Below, piece after piece: positions 1 through 7,396 of a DNA stretch of 10,484 bases (within the stretch, counting starts at the first letter, position 1; the number at the start of each line of letters is the position of its first letter). The DNA lies in NCBI GenBank assembly GCA_947490035.1, contig CANLGS010000068.1, positions 1 to 10,484 of the forward strand. Direction: 5' to 3'. The DNA comes from Gemmataceae bacterium. GTDB lineage: Bacteria; Planctomycetota; Planctomycetia; Gemmatales; Gemmataceae. Both the position numbers and the translations under genes were made by a program. The notes under the pieces are model-generated. The model did no database searches. It saw only the letters and a program-made list of their open reading frames with translations, and was not told the DNA's origin.

Positions 1-1798
1 AGCGCGGCCCGCAGCGCACTGGTGGCGGAACGGCCGGCGCCCGTCGGCGCGGACGATCGCGATTCCCGCCAGCATCATCGACACGCCCCCGCGGACCACG
101 GCCGCGAAGAACACCAGCCCCACCGGGATCAGACCCACCGCCGCCAGTATCGGCAGCACGCTCGACCCCCACGGCGAGTTCGCGCGCCCGAGCGCCGAGT
201 TGTCCGGCGCGCCGGCCCAGAGTACCACCCTCTGCGCCTCGTTCGCGTGGGCCTGGTCGAGCGTTGGGCCGGCCGCGGATGCCATGGCCTGATCGAACTG
301 GTTCAGGAGGTGGCGCTGCGGCAGGAACAGTTGTCCGCGGCGCGTCGCGGCGTCGGTTCGCTTGCGTTCGATGAGGTCGTTGACGCGCACCTTCGCGCGC
401 GGGTTCTTCAGCGCCTTGCCTCGCGCCGGGTTCGCGGGCTGCGCCGCCGGTTCCTCTGGCGACGCGAGCAGCGCGGCCGCCCGCCGCGCGTGTTCGGCCT
501 GCGCGTCGGCGTCGATCGCGAGGACCACCGCGAGCGCAAACGTGATCGCGAACACGACCGCCAGCGGCAGCGTCAGAATCGCGCCCTGGATGCCCAGGTG
601 CGCCGCACGCGTCGCCGACGTGACCTCCGGTTGTTGCGCGTGCGTTTCGGCCAGCTCCTGTTGAAACTCCGCCAGCAAGGGTTCAGTCACAAATAAGCGG
701 TTCAGCACGAGCAGCGCGTGCGCCGGCAACGGCGCGGCCACGGCCCCGCCGCCGGACCGCGGCTGGCCTTCGAGCGCGAGCGACGCGGCCTCGCGCAGCA
801 CCGCCTTCGGCGCGTTCGGCTTGTACCGCGCCGCGCACAGTGGGAAGTCGAGTACCTGCACGCGGCCGTTCGGCTCGACCCAGATGTGATCGAGCGCCAG
901 CCGCTGCGGGACCGAGCCGTCGGCCTGCGCGGCGCGGAACTCTTCGACCAGTTGTTCGATCAGGTAGCGGGCGTCGGCCCACGGCAGCGGATTGCTCGGT
1001 CGGATCGCTTCCACCAGCGGCCCGCCGTAAGCCACCCAATCGAACGCGGCCCCAGCCCAGCCGAGCGAGCCGTTCCCAAGCCGTCGCAGGCGCGTCGGCC
1101 GCGCGGGGTCGGCGGCCAGCGCCGCGCTTCCCCACGGCCGCAGCCACAGCAGCACGGCGCGGCCGAGCGACCGGTCCTCCGCGAGCCACACCTGTTCGCC
1201 GCTGGAATCCGACGAGAGGCGCGCGCGGACCGCGAACCCGCCGACCGCGTCGGGTAGCGCGTCGGCCGCCGGCGCGAGCGGCGTTTCCAGCGGCGTCGGG
1301 TGTCGCACCGCGAGCCGCAGTTTCCGCGCGCCGAGCGGCTTCTGCGTGACCCGGCACCCGCTCGCGAAGTCGTGCAGTCCGCGGAAGCCCCACCGCTTCA
1401 CCAGTTGGACCGCGAGCGCGGCGAACCCGGTGCCCAGCGTGAACAGGCTGAACCCGCCGCCGACCGCCTGCGAGCCGGTCGCGACAAGCATCACCGCTAG
1501 CCGCGAGCCGTCGAGAATCCACATCCAGACGAGCGCGAACGCGGTCGCGCGCAGTGCCGCGCGCCACACGCCCGGCGGCCCGGTCTGCCCGGCGCGAACG
1601 ACGCGCAAGCCCAGCAGCGCCTTCCCGAGCGTCGCGCCGACCCGCCCTTCGAGCAGCGCGAAGTACGCGACGACCGCCGCCCAGCCGAGGAAGTTGACGG
1701 CGACCCCCGCGACCTCGGTGCGAAACACGCCGAGAGCCTTCTGCGCCATCTCCAGCGGCGTGAGAAGCACAACCGTGACAAAGAAAATATCGAGGATG

Positions 1799-1800
1799 TC
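1799..1800 (-). other. Frameshift in the kinase gene at the kinase/RDD junction
   Basis: The upstream frame reads through LLPERQ...RALVAA and then turns into arginine/serine-rich nonsense. The frame read from 1800 downward gives DILDIFFVTVVLLTPLEMAQ, an RDD-like membrane segment, and stays open to position 1. Adding one base between 1800 and 1799 restores RALVAA-Y-ILDIFF, which fits the expected domain start. The exact base could be off by a few positions. It is not in a homopolymer run. Confidence 0.8.
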
Positions 1801-2471
1801 GCGGCGACGAGCGCCCGCGGTCGGGCCGCGCGCTGGCGTTCGGGGAGCAAATCGACGAGCGCCTCGCGCAGGTCGTCAAGCGTCTGCCACCGCCGAGAGC
1901 GGTCGCGCTCCAGCCCCTTTAAGATGACGCGCTCCAGCCGCGCGGACACCTCCGGGCGCTTCGCACGCACCTTCGGCGTAGGATCGGAGATCGCCCTCGC
2001 CAGCGCGGTCGCGGCGTTCTGGTGGTAGAACGGCGCCTCGCCGACCAACAGGTAGTACAGCGTGGCCGCGACCGAGTACACGTCCGAACTGTAGTCGAGC
2101 GGTTCACCCCTGATCTGTTCCGGCGACGCGAACAGCACGGTGCCGAGGAACGCGCCGGTCTGCGTGAGGTTGTTCTGCCCGGTGCTGGCGAGCGACTTCG
2201 ACAGTCCGAAGTCGCCGACCTTCACGCGGTCGTCGGCGGTGAGGAAGCAGTTCGACGGCTTCACGTCGCGGTGGATCATGCCGACGCGGTGCGCTTCGGC
2301 CAGCCCGTCGATCACGTCGAGCACGCGGGCGACTGCTTCGGCCGGCGACATCGGCCCCTTCTCGTCCACGAGGTCTTTGAGCGTGCTGCCGGGCATCAAC
2401 TCCATGACGATGTAAGGCCGGCCGTTTTCGGTGTCGGCGGACAGCACGAACACGCAGCGCGGGTGCGCGAC

Positions 2472-2474
2472 CTA
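2472..2474 (-). other. In-frame amber (TAG) codon inside the kinase gene
   Basis: The minus-strand reading is EGRLAS-TAG-VAHPRCVFVL, with the same frame open on both sides. The site lies between the alpha-C helix region and beta strand 4. Homologous kinases usually have glutamine here as far as I recall, so a single C-to-T change (CAG to TAG) is the simplest origin. The truncated product would be 138 residues and would lack the catalytic loop. Confidence 0.85.
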
Positions 2475-2920
2475 GCTGGCGAGCCGTCCTTCCTGGCGGA
2501 ACCGTTCGACCGACGACGGGTTGGACGCGAGCCGCGACGACAGCAACTTGACCGCGACGCGGTGGCCGGTGCCGGGCGCTTCGGCCTCGTACACGGTGCC
2601 CATGCCGCCGGCGCCGAGGAGTTTCAGAAGCCGGTAGCCGCCGACCTCGCGCGGCGCCGGTTCGGGCGCGGGCGGCACGTCATGCGGCTGTAACGGGTGC
2701 GGTGCGTCCTCGTCGGACACGCCCGACAGCCCTTCGTCGGCTTGCGGGGTGAACGTCTGCGTGTACGTCTCGGCGGCGGAGCGCACGCTGTCGGAGAGTT
2801 TGTGCCCGCAGTACATGCAGAACTGCGGCTGCGCGTCCGCGGAAACGGACGACAGGGAGCGGTTACAGCGGGGGCAGGTGAAGACCATCGGTGCGGCACG
2901 CGGTGCGGTGTCGAACAGCC

Positions 2921-2948
2921 ATTATCCGCGCCGGGCCTCAAACCTCAA
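2921..2948 (-). promoter_or_regulatory. Sigma-70-like promoter for the kinase gene
   Basis: On the minus strand, TTGAGG (2948-2943) and GATAAT (2926-2921) are separated by 16 bases, matching the -35/-10 consensus at four and five of six positions. The ATG at 2888 is 32 bases beyond the -10, which gives a short leader without an obvious Shine-Dalgarno. A second overlapping TTGAGG at 2941-2936 is too close to the -10 to serve as a -35. Prediction from sequence only. Confidence 0.45.
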
Positions 2949-2961
2949 GCCTCGCGGCGGT

Positions 2962-2967
2962 TACAAT
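2962..2967 (+). promoter_or_regulatory. Possible -10 element for the 3025 gene
   Basis: TACAAT lies 57 bases before the GTG start and matches the -10 consensus at five of six positions. No convincing -35 hexamer is found 15 to 19 bases upstream, so this is a weak candidate. Confidence 0.25.
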
Positions 2968-3013
2968 GCTCGGCGAACATCAGCCGCAGGCGCCGTGTCG
3001 TGTTCTTGCTGTT

Positions 3014-3018
3014 GGAGG
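3014..3018 (+). promoter_or_regulatory. Ribosome binding site that fixes a GTG start
   Basis: GGAGG lies six bases before GTG at 3025. The same frame stays open far upstream (to 2749), so this site is what decides the start. The upstream extension would overlap the divergent kinase start and shows no family resemblance. Confidence 0.75.
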
Positions 3019-3024
3019 GTTAAC

Positions 3025-3675
3025 GTGACGACGCTAATCGGGAGTGTAACGGGGCAGGCAACACCCCGCCAACTACGTCTTTTTGCCGTGGCTTGCTGCC
3101 GAACAGTGTGGGACCGGCTGAGCGACCCTGCGAGCCGTGCGGCCATTGAGGTCGCAGAGCGTTTCGCTGACGGCTTGGCGACGGTCGCGGACTTGGACGC
3201 GGTGCGCCGGCCGGCTTATCAGGTTCGCAGTGTCGATAGCGTAATCAAGTTGGCGGCCGATGCTGCGAAACGGGCGTCGTGGGAGGCCGCCCAGATGGCC
3301 GCGCATGTCTTCAGTTACGCCGCAAGACCCGACCAAGAGACGCAATTGAAGATGGTACTTGAGATCTTCAAGAACACTCCGTTCCGTGGACTCCAAAAGC
3401 CAGGGGAGAGTTGGGTCACCGGGGGTCGGGACAGTGACGTCTTTGGTAACGATTTCAGACCTATCACGTTCGATCCCGCGTGGCGTACTGACACCGCGGT
3501 GTCACTGGCTCGCGGGATGTACGAGTCGCGCGACTTCGGCGCGATGCCGATCCTCGCCGACGCACTGCAAGACGCCGGCTGCGATAACGAACACATCCTC
3601 AACCACTGCCGCGGCATCAGCACAACCCACGTTCGCGGGTGCTGGGTCGTCGATCTCGTTTTGGGCAAGGAGTAG
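3025..3675 (+). CDS. Hypothetical protein of a Gemmataceae paralogous family
   Basis: The 216-residue product starts at GTG behind a good Shine-Dalgarno. I recognise the family by its order of motifs: LRLFAVACCR near the N-terminus, a central helical, alanine-rich stretch (AEVAERFADGL-like, then AADAAKRASWEAAQMAA), FRPITFDPAWRT, and the C-terminal ILADALQDAGCDNEHIL...HVRGCWVVDLVLGKE. In Gemmata and relatives such proteins occur in many copies, often near Uma2-type genes. Their function is unknown to me and none is assigned. There is no signal peptide or membrane segment, so the protein is probably cytosolic. The N-terminus seems somewhat short for the family. Codon use is less GC-rich than the neighbours (CTA, AGT, GTA, CTT, TTT and CGA near the start), which may mean transfer or relaxed selection. 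The neighbours are a divergent broken kinase and, downstream, a remnant of a second copy. Confidence 0.8.
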   Translation: MTTLIGSVTGQATPRQLRLFAVACCRTVWDRLSDPASRAAIEVAERFADGLATVADLDAVRRPAYQVRSVDSVIKLAADAAKRASWEAAQMAAHVFSYAARPDQETQLKMVLEIFKNTPFRGLQKPGESWVTGGRDSDVFGNDFRPITFDPAWRTDTAVSLARGMYESRDFGAMPILADALQDAGCDNEHILNHCRGISTTHVRGCWVVDLVLGKE

Positions 3676-3684
3676 CCGCGTTCG

Positions 3685-3784
3685 GGAGTGTGGTCCGCCG
3701 CTCCGCGGCGGTCTTCGCCTGACCGTGTGCAATGTGAACCACAAAAGGCCAAAGGCACCGCCGCGGAGCGGCGGACCACACTCC
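3685..3784. repeat. Inverted-repeat element with 28-bp perfect arms
   Basis: The left arm (3685-3712) begins GGAGTGTGGTCC and the right arm (3757-3784) is its exact reverse complement, ending GGACCACACTCC. A 44-base spacer (3713-3756) separates them. Each arm contains a smaller near-palindrome (CCGCCGC / GCGGCGG with a 3-base loop). It could act as a strong RNA hairpin and attenuate transcription past the 3025 gene, but no T-run follows. It may instead be a REP- or MITE-like dispersed repeat. No protein of its own is likely; open frames crossing it are chance. Confidence 0.85.
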
Positions 3785-3836
3785 AGACCACGTTCGCGGG
3801 TGCTGGGTTGTCGATCTGGTGTTGGGAAAGGAATGA
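3783..3836 (+). pseudogene. Orphan C-terminal fragment of a second paralog-family gene
   Basis: The segment reads PDHVRGCWVVDLVLGKE followed by TGA, the characteristic tail of the family represented by the upstream gene, but nothing of the body precedes it. All five differences from the intact tail before the stop codon are synonymous, so this was once a functional, independently evolving copy rather than a recent tandem duplication. Its left edge coincides with the right end of the inverted-repeat element, so the body was probably lost through deletion or rearrangement at that element. Confidence 0.7.
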
Positions 3837-3866
3837 CGCTACGCTGTGGTGTTAAGGAGACACGCC

Positions 3867-4490
3867 ATGAACGCCGCGACGATCACACCGCCCCCGGCAT
3901 CCGGTCCGGGAATGCCGACGTACCCGCGACCGCTGTCGCAGCGGTGGACCGTGACCGAGTTCAACCACATGGGCGACATGGGTTGGTTTGAGGGCAAGCG
4001 CCCGTTCCTGCTCGACGGCGTCATCATGGAGCAAGGTCCGATGAACCCACCACACGCGAACGCTCTTGGACTTGTGCTGTTTGCCCTGCAAGCGGCCTTC
4101 GGCCCCGGTTGGTGGCCGCGCGTCCAAGCGCCGCTGCACGTCGATAACGGCAACGACCCGATGCCCGACTTCGCAATCGTACCGGGCGGGCCGCGCGACT
4201 ACATCGGCCGGCACCCCACGACCGCCGCGCTCGTGGTCGAAGTGTCGGACACGACGTTGCGAGCCGACCTCACCGAGAAGGCCGAGCGGTACGCGACCGC
4301 GAACATTGCCGAGTATTGGGTGCTGGATTTGGAGAACCGGCAACTGATCGTGTTGCGCGACCCGCAGCCGCTGCCGAAGGGGCTGGGCGCGACCGCGTAC
4401 CGCACGCGGCTCACGCTCGCGCCGACAGATACTGTGTCGCCACTTGCGATGCCCACTGCTTCGATTGTAGTGGGGGAGTTGCTGCCTTAA
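3867..4490 (+). CDS. Uma2 family (DUF820) restriction-endonuclease-like protein
   Basis: The 207-residue product is of the Uma2/DUF820 family, which has a PD-(D/E)XK nuclease fold; targets and biological role are generally not established. Visible motifs are the N-terminal FLLDGVIMEQGPM...H segment (47-63), MPDFAIV with D101, LVVEVSDTTLRAD with E125 in the E-x-S core, an EKAERY helix with K138, and AEYWVLDLENRQL (148-160). All expected active-site residues are present, so the nuclease core looks intact. The ATG at 3867 is chosen over an in-frame ATG at 3846 because AAGGAG at 3854-3859 lies seven bases before it. Such genes are abundant, usually as single genes, in planctomycetes and cyanobacteria. 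It follows the paralog remnant and converges on the PPC-domain gene. No membrane segment or signal peptide is seen. Confidence 0.9.
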   Translation: MNAATITPPPASGPGMPTYPRPLSQRWTVTEFNHMGDMGWFEGKRPFLLDGVIMEQGPMNPPHANALGLVLFALQAAFGPGWWPRVQAPLHVDNGNDPMPDFAIVPGGPRDYIGRHPTTAALVVEVSDTTLRADLTEKAERYATANIAEYWVLDLENRQLIVLRDPQPLPKGLGATAYRTRLTLAPTDTVSPLAMPTASIVVGELLP

Positions 4491-4523
4491 AACGCTGGCG
4501 AAGCCGCGAGCGGCGGGGTGCGG

Positions 4524-6584
4524 TCACTTCTTCACCGTCACCCAGATCACCTCGCTCGCGTAGCCGACCTTCACCACGAAGTTGATCGCCACGAACCCCT
4601 GCACGCACACCGGTACATCTTCACATTCGGCTGCATTCGCGTCGGCCTTCAGCGTGATGTGGCCGACACTGCCAGTGCCCAACAGCGTCTTGCTCTTGCC
4701 GTCCACCACCGTCACGCTCGGCGGCAGCGGGTTGCCGTGGACGCCGCCCAGGTGCCGCAGCAACACGTCGAGCGTCACCGCCTTGTCGTACTGCGCGGAG
4801 CGCATCACCTCCACGTCGATCTTCACCTCTTCGCCCGGCTTCAGCGTGATGCGCGTCTGTTTCACCTTCACCTCGGCCAGGTCCGACGCCGACGTGACCG
4901 CGACCGCGATCATGCTCGCGTCGAACCGCGCGCGCCCGCCGCCGGGGGCGTAGATCTCTTCCACCGCGACCGCCGTTCGCACTAGCGGCGCCGCGCCCTG
5001 GTCGGGCGAGTCCGCAGTGCCGATCACCTTCACGACGGAAGCGTCCATCTTCGCGTCCTTCGCGGCGCTCACCACGAGTAAGCCCTGCGTCATGTTCGCG
5101 GGGATCGTGAGCGGGTTCACGGTCACAAGCGCGGGCAACCCTTCGACGGTCACCTTCACTGGGCCGGCGAAGCCGTTGGTGCGCACCACCTGCACGTACC
5201 ACGCGGTGCGCGAACCGGGGCCGATCATCGCCTTCGCGGGGTCGCACTTGATCGTGAAATCCGGGCGTGCGAAGTCGCATTCGAGGTGGTAGACGAATCC
5301 GTCGCCGCCCTTGTTGTTCAGGTCGCGCACGCGAACGAGGTAGTCGCCGTCGGCCGGCGGCGTGAAGATCAAGCCGGAGTCCTTGCCGTTAAGGTCGTCG
5401 TTCGACGCGAGGATTTTGCCGTCGGGCGTCATCACGTCGATCTGCGAATCGAGCTGACTCGTGAGCGGTGTGCCGAACCGCCGCGCGAAGATTTCAATGC
5501 GAACCGCCTTGCCCTTTGTCGCGGTGAAGATGTAGTGGTCGAGGTCGCGCTTCGTCCCGATGCGGCCGTTCGCGCCGCCCGGCAAGGGCATCCGCGTTGC
5601 TTGTTTCGGTGTGTCGTTCGGCTCCTGCTCTTCGACCAGCGGCAGCGACGTGACAACGACGGGCACCGGGTTCGTCTCGATGCCGTTCAGTTTCAGCGGC
5701 ATGGTGTGAATGCCGAGCGTGTTCGGTGCGGTGACGGTCCAGTCCTTGCCCGCGAGCGCGGCGCTACCGACGGGCGATGCCTTCGCGGTCTTGCCGGGGT
5801 TCACCGCGAGCGGGAACGAGTACACCGCGCGCGGCGCGGCGGTGATCGCGAGCGCGTAAGCCCAGCGCGGGTCGCCGTCGTACTTCGCGTCGCGCACCGC
5901 GACGCGGTACTCGGCGTCCTTCGGCACGGTGAACGTGAGGACGGGGTCGGCGAAGTAGCCGTCGTCCGCGGCGGCGAGTTCGCGGCCGTCGGTGTCGTAG
6001 ATCGCGATGAGCGGGTCCGCGTGCTTCTGGAGATCGTGAATCTTGTCCTGAATGCGGGCGCAGATCACTTCGAGCGTGAGCGTCTGTCCGGCCTTCGCGG
6101 TGAACGAGTAGTAATCGACCGCTTCGGCTACCCGGATGCGCCCGCACACAACCGAAGGGATTGGAATCGGCTGTGGCTTCGCCACCGCGGACGGCACCGC
6201 CTTTTCGGGGATCACGGGCGCGTCAACGATGAGGAGTTGGCCGAGCGACGAGATGCCGAGCGCGGACGCGATGCGGAACTCGCGCACGCCGGTGGCCGCG
6301 TCGGGCGCGACCGTGACCTTGAGTTTGCACGACAGCACCAGCGGCGCGGGATCGGGTTTCGGCGCGTCTTTGCCTGGAAGGACTTCCGCGGTCACGCCGG
6401 TGCCTTCGACCAGCACCTTGTACGCGCCCGCGAGCGAGCTGGTGCGGCACTCGACGGTCACCTCGGCGACGGTGCCGCGCTGCACCGCGACCGGCGTCAC
6501 GTGCGTGACCATTGGGAAGGATGTCTGCGCCGCGGCGACCGGCGCGAGTGCGGCCACACAGAAGAGGGTGAGTGCGAGGCGCAT
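4524..6584 (-). CDS. Exported protein with two bacterial pre-peptidase C-terminal (PPC) domains
   Basis: The 686-residue product has a Sec signal peptide (1-20, MRLALTLFCVAALAPVAAAQ). A beta-rich Ig/TIG-like domain follows (about 24-122), then a first PPC-like domain (about 148-248, VDYYSFTAKAGQTLTLEV... IYDTDGRELAAADD...). The second is a clearer PPC domain (about 318-437), opening with the hallmark EQEPNDTPKQAT and running through DLDHYIFTATKGKAVRIEI to ASNDDLNGKDSGLIFTPP. The remaining 250 residues look like further beta sandwiches. No protease domain is present, so a binding or scaffolding role outside the cytoplasm is more likely than catalysis. The start at 6584 is favoured over the in-frame one at 6701 by the signal peptide and by AAGAAGG at 6598-6592, seven bases upstream. 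It may be co-transcribed with the two exported-protein genes upstream, though a large palindrome lies in the 122-bp gap. Function is inferred only broadly. Confidence 0.85.
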   Translation of the reverse strand: MRLALTLFCVAALAPVAAAQTSFPMVTHVTPVAVQRGTVAEVTVECRTSSLAGAYKVLVEGTGVTAEVLPGKDAPKPDPAPLVLSCKLKVTVAPDAATGVREFRIASALGISSLGQLLIVDAPVIPEKAVPSAVAKPQPIPIPSVVCGRIRVAEAVDYYSFTAKAGQTLTLEVICARIQDKIHDLQKHADPLIAIYDTDGRELAAADDGYFADPVLTFTVPKDAEYRVAVRDAKYDGDPRWAYALAITAAPRAVYSFPLAVNPGKTAKASPVGSAALAGKDWTVTAPNTLGIHTMPLKLNGIETNPVPVVVTSLPLVEEQEPNDTPKQATRMPLPGGANGRIGTKRDLDHYIFTATKGKAVRIEIFARRFGTPLTSQLDSQIDVMTPDGKILASNDDLNGKDSGLIFTPPADGDYLVRVRDLNNKGGDGFVYHLECDFARPDFTIKCDPAKAMIGPGSRTAWYVQVVRTNGFAGPVKVTVEGLPALVTVNPLTIPANMTQGLLVVSAAKDAKMDASVVKVIGTADSPDQGAAPLVRTAVAVEEIYAPGGGRARFDASMIAVAVTSASDLAEVKVKQTRITLKPGEEVKIDVEVMRSAQYDKAVTLDVLLRHLGGVHGNPLPPSVTVVDGKSKTLLGTGSVGHITLKADANAAECEDVPVCVQGFVAINFVVKVGYASEVIWVTVKK

Positions 6585-6641
6585 GGATTGGCCTTCTTGA
6601 GTTGGCGCACCAAGCGTTCGTCGAGGTGGTGCGTGTTGACC

Positions 6642-6669
6642 AAGCCGCCCCTTTGCAAAGGGGCGGCTT
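6642..6669. repeat. Perfect 28-nt palindrome between two exported-protein genes
   Basis: AAGCCGCCCCTTTG is followed directly by its reverse complement, so RNA from either strand could fold into a long stem. No T-run follows on either strand, so a classical intrinsic terminator is unlikely. It resembles dispersed CCCCTTTGCAAAGGGG-type palindromes common in many bacterial genomes. It could stabilise the 3' end of the 6707-7306 message or reduce read-through into the PPC gene. Confidence 0.8.
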
Positions 6670-6706
6670 ACTGTCCAAATCCTTCGACTTGCCCCCAACA
6701 TTCCTG

Positions 6707-7306
6707 CTACTTCGCTTCTTCAAACTTGGTCAGTTCGAGCAGCACCTTCTCGTTGGTCTGGAGGATGAACTCCTCCTTCACGATGCCGCGATCCTTGGCG
6801 AACCAGATGCGCACGGTGGTCTTCGCCCCGGCGATGTCCATGTCCTTGCCCTCGACGAACACCGCCTCGAAGTCGCCGGCCGGCGTCTTGATCTTCTCCT
6901 TCTCGGAGATCACCTTCATGGTGCCCTTGATGGTCTGCGTGCCGACTTTGCTGTTGATGTCCCAGGTGGTGTCCTTCTTGACGGGCAGCGCGAGTACCTT
7001 CACGTAGGGGTCGAGTTTGTCGTCCTTCACCTTCGTGCGGTACACGCCGTCCGCCTTGACGACGTACCACTCGGTCGTCTTCGGGTCTTTGCCCACGAAC
7101 GTATCGACCTGGTACTCGTCGCCGGGCTTCTCGCCCTTCACGACCACGACCTCCACGACGTTGTCGCCGACCTTGTAGGTCCACTTCGTGCCCTTCTTGA
7201 GCGGGAAGTACCCTTCGGCCTGCGGGGACTCCTTCGGCTGCGCAAGGAGCGCGCCGCCGAACAGGATCGCCGCCGCACCCAACACCGAACGGATCGCGCG
7301 CAACAT
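6707..7306 (-). CDS. Small secreted protein of unknown function
   Basis: The 199-residue product has an N-terminal signal peptide (about 1-22, MLRAIRSVLGAAAILFGGALLAQ), so it is probably periplasmic or outer-surface. The mature part begins with GYFPLKKGTKWTYKVGDNVVEV, then TEWYVVKADGVYRT, a KKDTTWDINSKVGTQTIKG strand pair, TPAGDFEAVFVEG, and VRIWFAKDRGIVKEEF near the end. This beta-rich pattern recurs in planctomycete hypothetical proteins as far as I recall; no enzymatic motif or cysteine is seen and no function is assigned. It is lysine-rich for a high-GC organism. The ATG at 7306 is preferred over one at 7345 because AGGAG (7319-7315) lies eight bases before it and the signal peptide then begins at residue 1. 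It sits 90 bp downstream of the cytochrome/WD40 gene. Confidence 0.8.
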   Translation of the reverse strand: MLRAIRSVLGAAAILFGGALLAQPKESPQAEGYFPLKKGTKWTYKVGDNVVEVVVVKGEKPGDEYQVDTFVGKDPKTTEWYVVKADGVYRTKVKDDKLDPYVKVLALPVKKDTTWDINSKVGTQTIKGTMKVISEKEKIKTPAGDFEAVFVEGKDMDIAGAKTTVRIWFAKDRGIVKEEFILQTNEKVLLELTKFEEAK

Positions 7307-7351
7307 CCGCAGGACTCCTGAGTTGTTACCGAGGGAGAATACCATCGAGGT

Positions 7352-7380
7352 AGTATAGCGGCTCTCACTCTAACCGGTTA
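7352..7380 (-). promoter_or_regulatory. Possible promoter and palindromic site before the small secreted protein
   Basis: TATACT at 7357-7352 (minus strand) resembles a -10 element 46 bases before the ATG at 7306. Just upstream is a perfect 10-bp palindrome, TAACCGGTTA (7371-7380), placed where a -35 or an activator site would be. No good -35 hexamer is present, so factor-dependent activation or chance are both possible. Confidence 0.3.
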
Positions 7381-7396
7381 CCCGGCGCGCGAACAC

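Larger units (their letters stand above)
1..2888 (-). pseudogene. Zinc-ribbon Ser/Thr protein kinase with RDD membrane region, disrupted and 3'-partial
   Basis: A eukaryote-like Ser/Thr kinase of planctomycete type, probably a membrane-anchored signalling protein. Numbering from the ATG at 2888: a zinc ribbon with CPRC (C5, C8) and CMYC (C24, C27); a glycine-rich loop LGAGGMGTVY (91-100); the ATP lysine in VAVK (K114); catalytic loop HRDVKPSN (D208, N213); DFG (D226); and SPE (255-257). An RDD-like membrane region follows (about 1800-1340, RALVAA then LDIFF, GATLGKALLGLRVV), then a degenerate second kinase-like domain (about 1245-660) and two more hydrophobic segments (about 585-517 and 159-94). 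The frame is open to the left edge, so the C-terminus is missing. Codon 139 is TAG, and one base is lost near 1800, so no single frame encodes the protein. All catalytic motifs are intact, so decay is recent or the lesions are sequencing errors. No Shine-Dalgarno is visible; the start is chosen because the zinc ribbon begins right after it. Confidence 0.85.
3627..3836 (+). repeat. Diverged direct repeat of the paralog-family 3' end
   Basis: Bases 3627-3675 and 3788-3836 are 49-bp direct copies with 7 mismatches, each ending at a stop codon (TAG and TGA). Both encode HVRGCWVVDLVLGKE without any amino-acid difference. The inverted-repeat element lies between them. Confidence 0.85.

Noticed and set aside
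683..1879. Long minus-strand open frame (398 residues) overlapping the kinase region
   Set aside because: It is arginine-rich and low-complexity. A different minus frame over the same bases encodes recognisable RDD and kinase-like sequence.
2749..3024. N-terminal extension of the 3025 gene
   Set aside because: It overlaps the kinase coding start on the other strand and the kinase promoter. A strong Shine-Dalgarno supports GTG at 3025.
3685..3784. Inverted repeat as an insertion sequence
   Set aside because: The 44-base spacer is too short for a transposase and encodes nothing recognisable. At most it is a non-autonomous or REP-like element.
3315..3791. Minus-strand open frame across the inverted-repeat element
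   Set aside because: It is antisense to the paralog-family gene and its start falls in the repeat. No Shine-Dalgarno or family resemblance.
4491..4523. Possible bidirectional terminator between the convergent Uma2 and PPC genes
   Set aside because: GCCGC/GCGGC near 4503-4514 leaves only a two-base loop (or a four-base stem) and there is no T-run, so it cannot be supported.
5286..7007. Long plus-strand open frame (573 residues) opposite the PPC and small secreted genes
   Set aside because: Its composition is that of an antisense shadow (very rich in R, D, V and H), it has no domain, and it spans an intergenic palindrome.
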